DNA of 64,000 nt, from assembly GCA_902597095.1 (NCBI GenBank), contig CACJWK010000005.1:1-64000 (forward strand), read 5' to 3'. The notes under the pieces were generated by a model, which was not told the DNA's origin, searched no databases, and worked only from the letters and a program-made list of their open reading frames with translations. The stretch is from an uncultured Pseudohongiella sp. Lineage in GTDB: Bacteria > Pseudomonadota > Gammaproteobacteria > Pseudomonadales > Pseudohongiellaceae. Made by a program: the position numbers and the translations under genes. Position 1 is the first letter of the stretch. Each line of letters opens with the position of its first letter. Below are positions 48,646 to 58,016 of the stretch, in pieces.

Positions 48646-49443
48646 ATGAGTAAGCAAATTCGGGATCTTCGCCGGTCGAGGATCCGATTATTCTCAGTTA
48701 TCGTGACGCTGACCGCGTTGCCCTGCCTGAGTCAGGCACAGGAGTTAGGGGACCATCAATACACGTCCGAAGCCATTCAGGCGGGTCTGCGGGTCTATTC
48801 GAGGGAATGTGCACTTTGTCATGGTCCGCAGGGTGATCTCGTCAGCGGGATCAATCTGGCCCGGGGAGAGTTTCGCTCAGCACAATCAGACGATGATCTG
48901 AGAAGCGTCATCACGGAAGGTCGGGCGCAGGGGCAGATGCCGGCGTTTGATTTGCGAGAGTCCGAGCTGAGTGGGGTGATCGCTTATATCAGGGCCGGGC
49001 TTGATCCTGATGGTATTGCCATTCGCATCGGAGATGCGGTGCGCGGTCTGGCGCTTTTTCAGGGAAAGGGGGAATGCGCGAGTTGCCATCGGGTAAACGG
49101 AGTGGGTCCACGAACAGCCCCTGATCTGAGCGCGATTGGTGTTGAGCGCTCACCGGCCAACCTGCAGTTAAATCTGGTCGATCCGGCTGGGGCGATTCTG
49201 CCCATCAACCGTCCGGTCAGAATTGTGACCCGTAACGAAGAGACAATTATCGGACGGCGGCTGAATGAGGATACTTACACGGTTCAGCTTATCGATTCGA
49301 ATGAACGCTTGCGTTCACTAATTAAGGCCGATCTGGTGACTTATGAGATCAGCGAAGCGCCAAGCAAGGGGCCGACGAATCTGACTCCGGCAGAAGTGGC
49401 CGACGTCATTGCTTATCTGCTCACTTTGGATGGGGAGAGTTAG
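48646..49443 (+). CDS. Di-haem cytochrome c-type protein
   Basis: Two CxxCH motifs (CALCH, CASCH); signal peptide; immediately upstream of a PQQ dehydrogenase. Confidence 0.93.
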   Translation: MSKQIRDLRRSRIRLFSVIVTLTALPCLSQAQELGDHQYTSEAIQAGLRVYSRECALCHGPQGDLVSGINLARGEFRSAQSDDDLRSVITEGRAQGQMPAFDLRESELSGVIAYIRAGLDPDGIAIRIGDAVRGLALFQGKGECASCHRVNGVGPRTAPDLSAIGVERSPANLQLNLVDPAGAILPINRPVRIVTRNEETIIGRRLNEDTYTVQLIDSNERLRSLIKADLVTYEISEAPSKGPTNLTPAEVADVIAYLLTLDGES

Positions 49444-49445
49444 GG

Positions 49446-51131
49446 ATGAATACTTTGAATGCGGGAATAGCTAAACTCGTCGAATCTGCTTCAAAAGGAT
49501 GCCTGGCTCTCTTGTTGGTGGGTCAGTCCACATATCTTGCCAATGCTCAGGTCTCTTACGACCGCATTCTTAACGCTGCCGATGAGCCGCAGAATTGGCT
49601 GACCTACAATGGCGGCTACATGAGCCAGCGCTATAGCCTGCTTGATCAGATCAATCACGAAAATGTTAGGAATCTTGAACTCAAGTGGGTGCTGCAGAAT
49701 CAGGTGTTCGGTGCGTGGCAATCGAACCCTGTAGTGGTTGACGGCATCATGTATGTGACCGAGCGCCCGAACAGCGTTATGGCGGTTGATGCGATCACCG
49801 GCAGGGTATTCTGGAAATACGTGCATACGCCTGATGAGAGAGCCCGGGTGTGTTGTGGCGCAAATAATCGGGGGGTCGCGGTTCTGGATGATCGGGTGTT
49901 TATGGGTACTCTTGATGCCCGGCTGATTGCGCTCGATCGGATCAATGGTGAAGTGTTATGGGACGCTGAAGTAGGTGACGTGGCACTGGCTAATTCAGTG
50001 ACTATGGCGCCTCTGGCGGTAAAAGACAAAGTTCTCGTTGGTATTGGGGGTGGGGAATTCGGAATACGAGGCTACGTTGCTGCTTACTATGCAGACACCG
50101 GGGAGCAGGCCTGGAAAACCTATACCATCCCGGGCCCGGGTGAGCCCGGTCACGATTCCTGGCAGGACGATGACTGGATGCATGGCGGAGCACCAGTATG
50201 GATAACCGGGTCATTCGATGCAGAACAGAATCAGGTTTATTGGGGGGTCGGAAATCCCGGTCCTGATTGGAACAACGAACAGCGCCCAGGTGACAATCTT
50301 TACTCTGACTCGGTTATCGCGTTGGATGTCGATACGGGCGAGCTGGAATGGTATTTTCAATTTACGCCGAATGACCCTTACGACTATGACGCTGTTCAGG
50401 TGCCGGTGCTCGCGGATCTGAATTGGAACGGCATGCCCAAGAAGGTGATGATGTGGGCGAATCGTAACGGCTATTTCTATGTCCTCGACCGGACATCTGG
50501 TGAATGTCTGGTTGCCAAGCCCTATGTGCGGGTGAACTGGTCCAGTGGTCTGGATGAAAACTGCCGGCCGATCATCACGCCGCAGCCAGATGGTATGCCA
50601 ACCTATCCGGGAAATCAGGGCGGGACAAACTGGTACCCGCCTTCTTTCAGTCCACGTACTGGCCTCTTTTATTTCAGTGCCTGGGAGGATTACGCAACGA
50701 TTTATCGCTCGGAAGAGCAGGAATATACCGCGGGCAGGGCCTTTCTGGGAGGTGGGTTCAGTGTCCTGGCGCCGGCGCCGGATGCACCGACGATAGGCAT
50801 TGGCCGCACTAACCCGGTAAATAACTGGACAGATGAAGTCGGGCACGCCTCGCTTAAGGCGATGGATCCGAATACCGGGGAAGAAGTCTGGGAGTTCGAA
50901 CAGTATGACGTCAGCGACAGTGGTATGCTGACCACAGTGACTGATCTTCTGATCACCGGCGGCCGGGAAGGGTACTTCCACGTGCTCGACGCAAAAAGCG
51001 GCGAATTGCTCTATCACAAGAATCTGGGTGGGCAGATCGTCATGGCACCGGTGACTTACATGGTGGATGGCGTGCAATATGTCTCCATCATTTCGGGCAA
51101 CAGTCTGTTTACTTTCGCGCTAAAAGGCTGA
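49446..51131 (+). CDS. PQQ-dependent alcohol dehydrogenase (quinoprotein)
   Basis: 561 aa; vicinal Cys pair VCCGANNRG, beta-propeller W motifs; NDPYDYDAV catalytic region. Confidence 0.94.
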   Translation: MNTLNAGIAKLVESASKGCLALLLVGQSTYLANAQVSYDRILNAADEPQNWLTYNGGYMSQRYSLLDQINHENVRNLELKWVLQNQVFGAWQSNPVVVDGIMYVTERPNSVMAVDAITGRVFWKYVHTPDERARVCCGANNRGVAVLDDRVFMGTLDARLIALDRINGEVLWDAEVGDVALANSVTMAPLAVKDKVLVGIGGGEFGIRGYVAAYYADTGEQAWKTYTIPGPGEPGHDSWQDDDWMHGGAPVWITGSFDAEQNQVYWGVGNPGPDWNNEQRPGDNLYSDSVIALDVDTGELEWYFQFTPNDPYDYDAVQVPVLADLNWNGMPKKVMMWANRNGYFYVLDRTSGECLVAKPYVRVNWSSGLDENCRPIITPQPDGMPTYPGNQGGTNWYPPSFSPRTGLFYFSAWEDYATIYRSEEQEYTAGRAFLGGGFSVLAPAPDAPTIGIGRTNPVNNWTDEVGHASLKAMDPNTGEEVWEFEQYDVSDSGMLTTVTDLLITGGREGYFHVLDAKSGELLYHKNLGGQIVMAPVTYMVDGVQYVSIISGNSLFTFALKG

Positions 51132-51225
51132 GTACCGGGTACTGGTGATAGGGCTTCAGCGCTATGGTGATAGGGGCCTGTGGGTCCCGCCAGCACCGCG
51201 TCTGCTTTTCAACCCGAGGGTCTGT

Positions 51226-51678
51226 ATGTCAGAAGCACTTTGGGACAGAACCCACCCCTTTGTCATTCCGGTCACTGCGAGTGCCCGGCATGTCGATGGA
51301 TATGGTCATGTGTCCACTCACAATTATGTGCAGTGGATGATCGATTGCGCGTTTGCGCATTCGGCTTATCTGGGGCTGGATGCAGTGACCTGTAAAACAA
51401 TGGCCCGTGGTATGGCCGCGATCAGTTTCGACGTACAGCTTTTGGGCTCAGCCTATGAAGGAGATCAGCTTGAAGTTGCGACCTGGATCGTCGATCCCGA
51501 TGGGCGAGTCAGATTGGCCCGGCAGTTTCAGATATGTCATCCGGAATCTGGCCGGACGCTGGCACGCGGCCATTTCAAATTCGTCTGTACTAACCTCGAT
51601 ACGGGCAAGGCCGTACGCATGCCGCAAATCTTCAAAGAGACTTATGTGATGGTCAGCGAGCCGTTGGTTTCCGAGTGA
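51226..51678 (+). CDS. Acyl-CoA thioesterase (hotdog fold)
   Basis: ORF 51145..51678; start MSEALWDRTH; ARHVDGYGHVSTHNYVQWMIDCAFAHS hotdog signature. Confidence 0.85.
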   Translation: MSEALWDRTHPFVIPVTASARHVDGYGHVSTHNYVQWMIDCAFAHSAYLGLDAVTCKTMARGMAAISFDVQLLGSAYEGDQLEVATWIVDPDGRVRLARQFQICHPESGRTLARGHFKFVCTNLDTGKAVRMPQIFKETYVMVSEPLVSE

Positions 51679-51828
51679 GACAAACTTTGTTGCTTTTCAG
51701 AGAGTTGAGGCGCTTGGAATCCCGTTCAAAAGCCGGATAATCCGTAGGCAAGAGTCGGGTTCGCTTGGGAATTCGTCGCCGGAGCCCGCTGCCGGGTGCA
51801 CCGAATTATTTAACTGAAGGAGAAATCC

Positions 51829-53847
51829 ATGCAAGCTATTGATTTAAGGAAGGTTTTACTCACCTTTCTTACGCTTATGAGTCCGGGGCTCACCTCAGCT
51901 CAAGACGCTGACCAATGGTTCACGCTTGGCAATGACTTTGCGCATACTCGCTACACTACAGCTGACGAGCTGTCGCCGGAAAACTTCGCGGATCTGGAAA
52001 TGGCCTGGGAGTGGGATGGTGCCAGCTTCGGGGCAGTAAGCGGCCGTTCCACGCCGTCTTTGATCGACGGTCTGCTTTATACGGTGGCCGGCTACAACCG
52101 CCATGTCATCGCCATCGATCCGAAGACCGGTGAAACCGTCTGGTCCTATCGCGAGCCAAAAACCCCGCGCGCGGCATATTCCATGCGGGCCGACTATGGT
52201 AAAGGCGTCGCCTTTGGCTACATTGATGGACGGGGCGTGGTGCTGATTGTGTCTCCGGGCTTTTTCCTGACGGCGCTTGATGCCAAGACAGGGGTGCCGC
52301 TCGATGATTGGGGTGCGCCGGTTGGCGTGGACGGATTCCCGGAAAGCGGTGTCGTGGACATGCTGAAAGATCTGGGTCATCCCTACGACCCCTATGAAGG
52401 CATCCCGCTTGAGACCGGATATATCACGTCTTCCTCTCCGCCCATCGTGGTGAATGACACCATTGTGGTGGGCAACTCTGCGGAACAGGGCTACCACCAG
52501 GCGCGCATAGAAAATGTTCCCGGCGATATCCTCGCCTATGATCTGCGCACCGGCGATTTCAAATGGAAATTCAATGTCATTCCTAAGCCCGGAGAATACG
52601 GCCACGAAACCTGGGAAAACGATGCCTGGGAATGGACCGGAGACGTGTCTTCCTGGGCGCCCCTCTCGGCTGATCCGGAAAACGACTTGGTCTACGTTCC
52701 GACCAACAGCGCGACCATCGATTACTACGGGGGTTTTCGCCCGGGCGATAATCTCTACGGTGCGAGTATCATTGCGCTCAACGCCAGTACCGGTGAGCGC
52801 GCGTGGCACTTTCAGTTCGTCCATCACGAAATCTGGAACTTTGATACGCCGACAGCGCCTGTGCTGATGGATCTCAGCGTAGACGGGCAGGAGATTCCTG
52901 CTGTGGTGCAGGCGACCAAGCAGGGCTGGTTGTACGCCTTCAACCGCCTCACCGGTGAGCCGGTCTGGCCGATTGAGGAACGTGCGGTTCCGGCATCAAT
53001 CGTGCCGGGAGAGGTTCTTTCCCCTACGCAACCCCACGTGACCTGGCCAGAACCCTATTCCATGCAGGGAATCGGTGAAGAGGATCTGCTGGATTTCACG
53101 CCTGAGCTGAAGGAGCAGTCACTGGCTACCATGGAAGACTATGTGATGGGGGGGCTATTTAATCCACCGATACACGCTGACAATCCCATGGGTAAGTATG
53201 CGGCCATGAACTGTCCCGGCGGGGCGGGTGGCGTGAACATCACTTCACCGCCGGTGGCTGACCCTGTGAACAATGTCTTTTACCTGTCAGAGCACACCGC
53301 GTGTTTTGCCTTGCGGCTGATTCCGGGCGAGGAGGCTGATCTGCTGTTCCCGAACTCGACCGGCACAACTACCGCGCAATATGCTAATGGCGTGCCCGGC
53401 GCCACCGCGCGGCCTCCGCGCCATCCGAGCGGCCTGCCAATCTGGAAACCGCCCTATAGCACGATCGTCGCCTATGATATGGACACCGGTGAGAAGAAAT
53501 TTACTGTACCTACCGGTGAAACGCCGCAGCGCTATAAGGACGCCTTTGAACGCGCGGGGGTCGCGGAATCAGTCTACGGTAATACCGGTACCGGTGCTCT
53601 GGTGCCAATGGTCGTAACGCCTACCATGCTGGTGTATTCCGACCAGGCCTCCGACGGTACCCCTATGCTGTGGGCTCTGGACAAAGATACCGGCGAGATT
53701 GCGGCCAAGATGGAAGCGCCCGCTCGCTCAAGCTACGGTATGAGCAGTTGGGTGCACGAAGGGCATCAGTACATCATGCTGCAGACCAGCTCCAAGTTGA
53801 CCGCGCTGGCTCTGCCTGCTGCTCAGGCGGAAAGTGGGGCACACTGA
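51829..53847 (+). CDS. PQQ-binding beta-propeller dehydrogenase (second quinoprotein)
   Basis: 672 aa; WFTLGNDFAHTRYTTADELSPENF, AWHFQFVHHEIWNFDTPTAPVL; no vicinal Cys pair seen. Confidence 0.9.
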   Translation: MQAIDLRKVLLTFLTLMSPGLTSAQDADQWFTLGNDFAHTRYTTADELSPENFADLEMAWEWDGASFGAVSGRSTPSLIDGLLYTVAGYNRHVIAIDPKTGETVWSYREPKTPRAAYSMRADYGKGVAFGYIDGRGVVLIVSPGFFLTALDAKTGVPLDDWGAPVGVDGFPESGVVDMLKDLGHPYDPYEGIPLETGYITSSSPPIVVNDTIVVGNSAEQGYHQARIENVPGDILAYDLRTGDFKWKFNVIPKPGEYGHETWENDAWEWTGDVSSWAPLSADPENDLVYVPTNSATIDYYGGFRPGDNLYGASIIALNASTGERAWHFQFVHHEIWNFDTPTAPVLMDLSVDGQEIPAVVQATKQGWLYAFNRLTGEPVWPIEERAVPASIVPGEVLSPTQPHVTWPEPYSMQGIGEEDLLDFTPELKEQSLATMEDYVMGGLFNPPIHADNPMGKYAAMNCPGGAGGVNITSPPVADPVNNVFYLSEHTACFALRLIPGEEADLLFPNSTGTTTAQYANGVPGATARPPRHPSGLPIWKPPYSTIVAYDMDTGEKKFTVPTGETPQRYKDAFERAGVAESVYGNTGTGALVPMVVTPTMLVYSDQASDGTPMLWALDKDTGEIAAKMEAPARSSYGMSSWVHEGHQYIMLQTSSKLTALALPAAQAESGAH

Positions 53848-53861
53848 TTTGTCTCAGCGAT

Positions 53862-53893
53862 AAAAAAAGGCGGCCACTGGCCGCCCTTTTTTT
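53862..53893. terminator. Bidirectional terminator between convergent genes
   Basis: AAAAAAAGGCGGCCACTGGCCGCCCTTTTTTT. Confidence 0.9.
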
Positions 53894-53930
53894 GCCTTCA
53901 CTCCTCCCGCGCAAGGGTTTGCTGCAGTCT

Positions 53931-55580
53931 TCAGACCTGAGGGCCAGCTGCAACCAGCGCCGCCGCAGACGGGTCGTCGGTGAATTTATCGAAATTCCGG
54001 ATGAACAGAGTGGCCAACTTTTTCGCTCTTGAGTCCCACTCAGCGGGCTCGTCAAAGCTCTTACGTGGATCCAGAAGCGCTGCATCGACGCCGGCTACCG
54101 AGAGTGGCACTGCGAGATCGAAATAGGGCAACTGCTCGGTATCCGCTTCATCGATGCTGCCATTAAGGATGGCATTGATTATATGGCGTGTCGCCCCGAT
54201 CGAGATCCGCTTGCCGGTACCATTCCAGCCGGTGTTGACCAGATACGCTCGTGACCCTGCGGCCTGCATTCGTTCTACCAGCACTTCTGCATAGCGGCTG
54301 GGATGAAGAGACAAAAAAGCCGCACCAAAACAACTGGAGAAAGTCGGGGTGGGTTCAGTTACCCCGAGCTCGGTCCCTGCCAGTTTTGCGGTAAATCCTG
54401 AGAGGAAATGATACTTGGTCTGTGCATCGGTTAATTTCGAGACCGGCGGGAGAACGCCGAAGGCATCCGCCGTCAGAAAGATGACCTGCTTGGCGTGATC
54501 TCCCACGGACGCAGGCTTCACGATATTTTGAATATGGTAAATCGGGTAGGACACCCGGGTATTTTCAGTCCGGGAGCTGTCGCTGTAGTCAACCCTCCCT
54601 GTTTCATCCACGGCGACATTCTCCAGCAGAGCGTCGCGTCTGATCGCCTGATAGATGTCCGGCTCATGATCTGGACTCAGATTGATTGTTTTCGCATAAC
54701 AGCCGCCTTCGAAATTGAAGACGCCCTGTTCGTCCCAGCCATGTTCATCATCCCCGATCAAGGCCCGATCGGGGTCGGTAGAGAGGGTGGTTTTTCCTGT
54801 CCCAGACAGCCCGAAAAAAATCGCGGTAGAGCCGTCCTTGCCGACATTGGCTGAACAGTGCATTGAGGCGATACCCTGCAGCGGCAACAGATAGTTCATT
54901 ACTGAGAACATGCCTTTTTTCATTTCGCCGCCATACCAGGTGCCGCCAATAAGCTGAATTCTTTCGGTCAGGTTGAAGGCAATGAAGTTCTCCGAGTTCA
55001 GGCCTTGCTTCTCCCAGTTGGGGTTCGTGCATTTGGCCCCGTTCATTACCACAAAATCTGGTTCAAAATCTGCCAGCTGCTCGGGGGTCGGTCGGATAAA
55101 CATGTTTTTGACGAAGTGTGCCTGCCAGGCGACCTCTGTAATAAAGCGTACGCGAAGACGGGTTTTGGGGTCTGCCCCGCAGAATGAATCAACAACGTAG
55201 AGCGCTTTACCGCTCAGCTGTTCGGTAACCAGATTCTTCAGATCACACCAGACCACTTCGCCGATGGCCTTGTTGTCGTTAACACCTTGATCAGACCACC
55301 ACACCGTGTCGCGGGTTGTGTCATCCTTCACCAGATATTTGTCTTTGGGAGAACGGCCGGTAAATTTTCCGGTATTTACCGATACGGCTCCTGATTCTGT
55401 GACGGTGGCGCGCTCACGGCCGCTCAGTGAGGGGGCTGTTTCATGCGCGAACAGGAGTTCATAACTGGGATTGTAGTAAATTTCCGCAACGTCATGGATG
55501 TCGTATTGACTGAGGTCAGGGAGGATTTCGATTTCTTCAGATTGAACAGTAGCTTGCACAGATATGCACTCCGTCTGCAT
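53931..55580 (-). CDS. pckA: Phosphoenolpyruvate carboxykinase (ATP)
   Basis: 549 aa; [52 protein letters not shown]. Confidence 0.97.
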   Translation of the reverse strand: MQTECISVQATVQSEEIEILPDLSQYDIHDVAEIYYNPSYELLFAHETAPSLSGRERATVTESGAVSVNTGKFTGRSPKDKYLVKDDTTRDTVWWSDQGVNDNKAIGEVVWCDLKNLVTEQLSGKALYVVDSFCGADPKTRLRVRFITEVAWQAHFVKNMFIRPTPEQLADFEPDFVVMNGAKCTNPNWEKQGLNSENFIAFNLTERIQLIGGTWYGGEMKKGMFSVMNYLLPLQGIASMHCSANVGKDGSTAIFFGLSGTGKTTLSTDPDRALIGDDEHGWDEQGVFNFEGGCYAKTINLSPDHEPDIYQAIRRDALLENVAVDETGRVDYSDSSRTENTRVSYPIYHIQNIVKPASVGDHAKQVIFLTADAFGVLPPVSKLTDAQTKYHFLSGFTAKLAGTELGVTEPTPTFSSCFGAAFLSLHPSRYAEVLVERMQAAGSRAYLVNTGWNGTGKRISIGATRHIINAILNGSIDEADTEQLPYFDLAVPLSVAGVDAALLDPRKSFDEPAEWDSRAKKLATLFIRNFDKFTDDPSAAALVAAGPQV

Positions 55581-55683
55581 GACTTAGAAAAGTAGTATTA
55601 CTACAGGATCAAGAGAGGCTGGGGTGTCGCGTAAGAAGCCCGCGATGGCAAAGGTGTGGCCAGAAAGGCCAACAAACGCATTT

Positions 55684-56388
55684 TTAGTGCTGTTGTCTAC
55701 CTTCATTCACAATGATAGCGACCGCTAAGTCGCCGACATTAGTTATTTGATACGCTGAACCCGGCTCCCGCCAGGCCCACTCGCCGGCGTAGGCCAATTC
55801 CCGGGCCAGACCATCTTCGCGACTGACCCGAACGGTGCCTTCACTGCCCAGGATCACGAAACTCGGATTGATGTGGTGCTGCATGGCGGTTGTTTCACCG
55901 GGCGCCAGTTCATAGCGGTATGACCGGAACCAGGCGTTTTCAATCTCAGGCGCGATTTCCATTCCGCCCGGTTCGTCACTGTCACTGATCAGTTCCCCGG
56001 CGCCATCGTGGACAAGGGCCATGATGTGAAACAGACCCGGCCCGTCGTTGCTGACCTTGTGAGTGAGCGGGTCTGAGGCATAGTCGATGTTGACCCCGAC
56101 ACGTCCATTCTGCGGACCGCCGGCGAGGCTGATATAGGTGAGCAGGATGGCCTGATCATGAACGTGGGCGAAGGACTCATCCCCGGGTTTCAGACGCACG
56201 TCGAGCAGATAAAGCTGGCCGTGCTGGCGAACGGGACGATGACGCGGCTCATCGAGTAAATGCACAACGCGCTCGCCGTCGAATGCATTCTGCTGTGCCA
56301 AGGCGGTTTGCCAGAATGGCAGCCACAGCGTGAGCATGAGGCAGCTGGCCTTAAAGGGAAAACATCGTCGGTTCAGGGTGTGTAGCAT
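55684..56388 (-). CDS. Cupin-fold exported protein
   Basis: 234 aa; signal peptide; cupin-like LAPGETTAMQHHINPSFVILGSEGTVRV. Confidence 0.65.
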   Translation of the reverse strand: MLHTLNRRCFPFKASCLMLTLWLPFWQTALAQQNAFDGERVVHLLDEPRHRPVRQHGQLYLLDVRLKPGDESFAHVHDQAILLTYISLAGGPQNGRVGVNIDYASDPLTHKVSNDGPGLFHIMALVHDGAGELISDSDEPGGMEIAPEIENAWFRSYRYELAPGETTAMQHHINPSFVILGSEGTVRVSREDGLARELAYAGEWAWREPGSAYQITNVGDLAVAIIVNEGRQQH

Positions 56389-56624
56389 AGCGACGGAACT
56401 ACCGGACCGGGCTGTTTCGGAAGCACCGTATTATCCAGATCAATCGCTGCGTGTCACGCAGTTTTTAAGACAAACCCGGCGGCCAATCCAGACAGCAAAG
56501 TGGCGGCCGCGGTAAGAAGCAAGGTTTCTCGACAATATGACGGGCTGGCTGTCAGTCGCTCATGCGCTGAACGCGCGCTCTCGGGGGATCCGTTGTTCCG
56601 GTGATTCTGGCGGCGAAGTTGACG

Positions 56625-57800
56625 CTAGCGGGGAACTGTTATGTCCCAGTTCAGTACCTGGTGCTTTTTGAGTATCCGGATCAGCTCGTCGTAGGGCACC
56701 GCCCGTAGCTCGCCACGAGCGCTACTGACCGTGGTGGCTTTGAAGATGGCATTGTAGATCGCTTCTTCAGTGGCTTCTGACACCGCCGCAAACAAAGGTG
56801 ACATCGAAGCATTGACCAGTTCTTCAATAGCCACAGGTGATTCGCTGACGCGGGGCTTGCGCACAGCAGGATGGGTGGAAAAAGAAATCACGTAATCCCC
56901 CGAACCGTTGCTGGCATAGGATCCGGTGCGGCCAAGTCCCATCAGTGCCCGAAAACCGAGCCGATCCAGACTGCGTGAACTGAGGGGGGCATCTGTTGCA
57001 ACGACGAGCATGATCGAGCCGTCGTCTAGATCACCATCATCAGTCGGGGCGAGCTGATCCCGGTAGGGGTAGGTGCCCAGTTCTCTGCCAACCGGCGCCC
57101 CATTGATTGTCATGTATCCGCCATAATTGGTTTGCACCAGTACCCCGACGGTATAGCCTCCGAGTGACTCCGGCAGAACTCTAGAACTGGTGCCGATCCC
57201 TCCTTTCCAGCCGAACGCTTGAGTGCCTGTTCCGGCGCCAACACTGCCTTCAGCAACAACGCCACTGCTGGCTCTCGCCAGCGCGCTGAAAACCTGTTTT
57301 TGCTGAACAGGATCAGCCCACATATTGTTGATGCGACCGTCGTTCGTTTCGCCGACGACAGGATTGACGGTGTGCTCCCCCATGCCCGGTTGGGTGTAGA
57401 CCCACTCTTTCAGTGCGTTGGCGGCGCTCCAGACACACAGCGTACAGGTAAGCAGAATCGGAGTTTCCAGTTCACCGAACTCTCTGATCTGGGTTTCCCC
57501 GATCATTTTGCCATAACCGTTCCCGACAGTGACCCAGGCAGGAATCGGATGAGTATAAAGATTACCCGGCGCCGGAATGATGGCGGTTACGCCGGTCCGG
57601 ATGTCGTCCCCTTCAATAACTGTTTCATGCCCCACCAGGACGCCATCTACGTCTGTTATGGCATTATATACTCCAGGTTCAAAAACTCCGACAACCAGGC
57701 CGGCCTCGCGTGCCCGAAGGCGATTTTCGGATTGCTCGGCTGCTTCCGCAGAGCTTACCTGGGCGAGCAGGAGGCTTGTTATCAATAGCTGTTTAATCAC
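56625..57800 (-). CDS. P1-family peptidase (DmpA-like aminopeptidase/D-esterase)
   Basis: 391 aa; signal peptide; VGHETVIEGDDIRTGVTAIIPAPG, VVAEGSVGAGTGTQAFGWKGGIGTSSR, IMLVVATDAPLSSRSLDRL. Confidence 0.92.
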   Translation of the reverse strand: MIKQLLITSLLLAQVSSAEAAEQSENRLRAREAGLVVGVFEPGVYNAITDVDGVLVGHETVIEGDDIRTGVTAIIPAPGNLYTHPIPAWVTVGNGYGKMIGETQIREFGELETPILLTCTLCVWSAANALKEWVYTQPGMGEHTVNPVVGETNDGRINNMWADPVQQKQVFSALARASSGVVAEGSVGAGTGTQAFGWKGGIGTSSRVLPESLGGYTVGVLVQTNYGGYMTINGAPVGRELGTYPYRDQLAPTDDGDLDDGSIMLVVATDAPLSSRSLDRLGFRALMGLGRTGSYASNGSGDYVISFSTHPAVRKPRVSESPVAIEELVNASMSPLFAAVSEATEEAIYNAIFKATTVSSARGELRAVPYDELIRILKKHQVLNWDITVPR

Positions 57801-58016
57801 GGTGCACTCTGTTGCGGAGGATCGAAATTACGTGTCTGAATCATACACCGTTCTGCCGACAAGCGCTTGACCAAACCGTTCAGTAGAGTCAGCTCCAAGC
57901 TGCAGGGCAGTTTTCAGACCGGCTGCAGCAGTTAAAATATCGGGCTCTCTTGTGCGTTTACTCCGGGCGGATAAATTGTGTACGATACCGGAGTCAGTGC
58001 GCCTCAAAGAATAATA

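Noticed and set aside
50211-51077. 288-aa minus-strand ORF
   Set aside because: Antisense to the PQQ alcohol dehydrogenase with no recognisable domain.
51895-52827. 310-aa minus-strand ORF
   Set aside because: Lies antisense to a clear PQQ dehydrogenase; composition is typical of a shadow ORF in GC-rich coding DNA.
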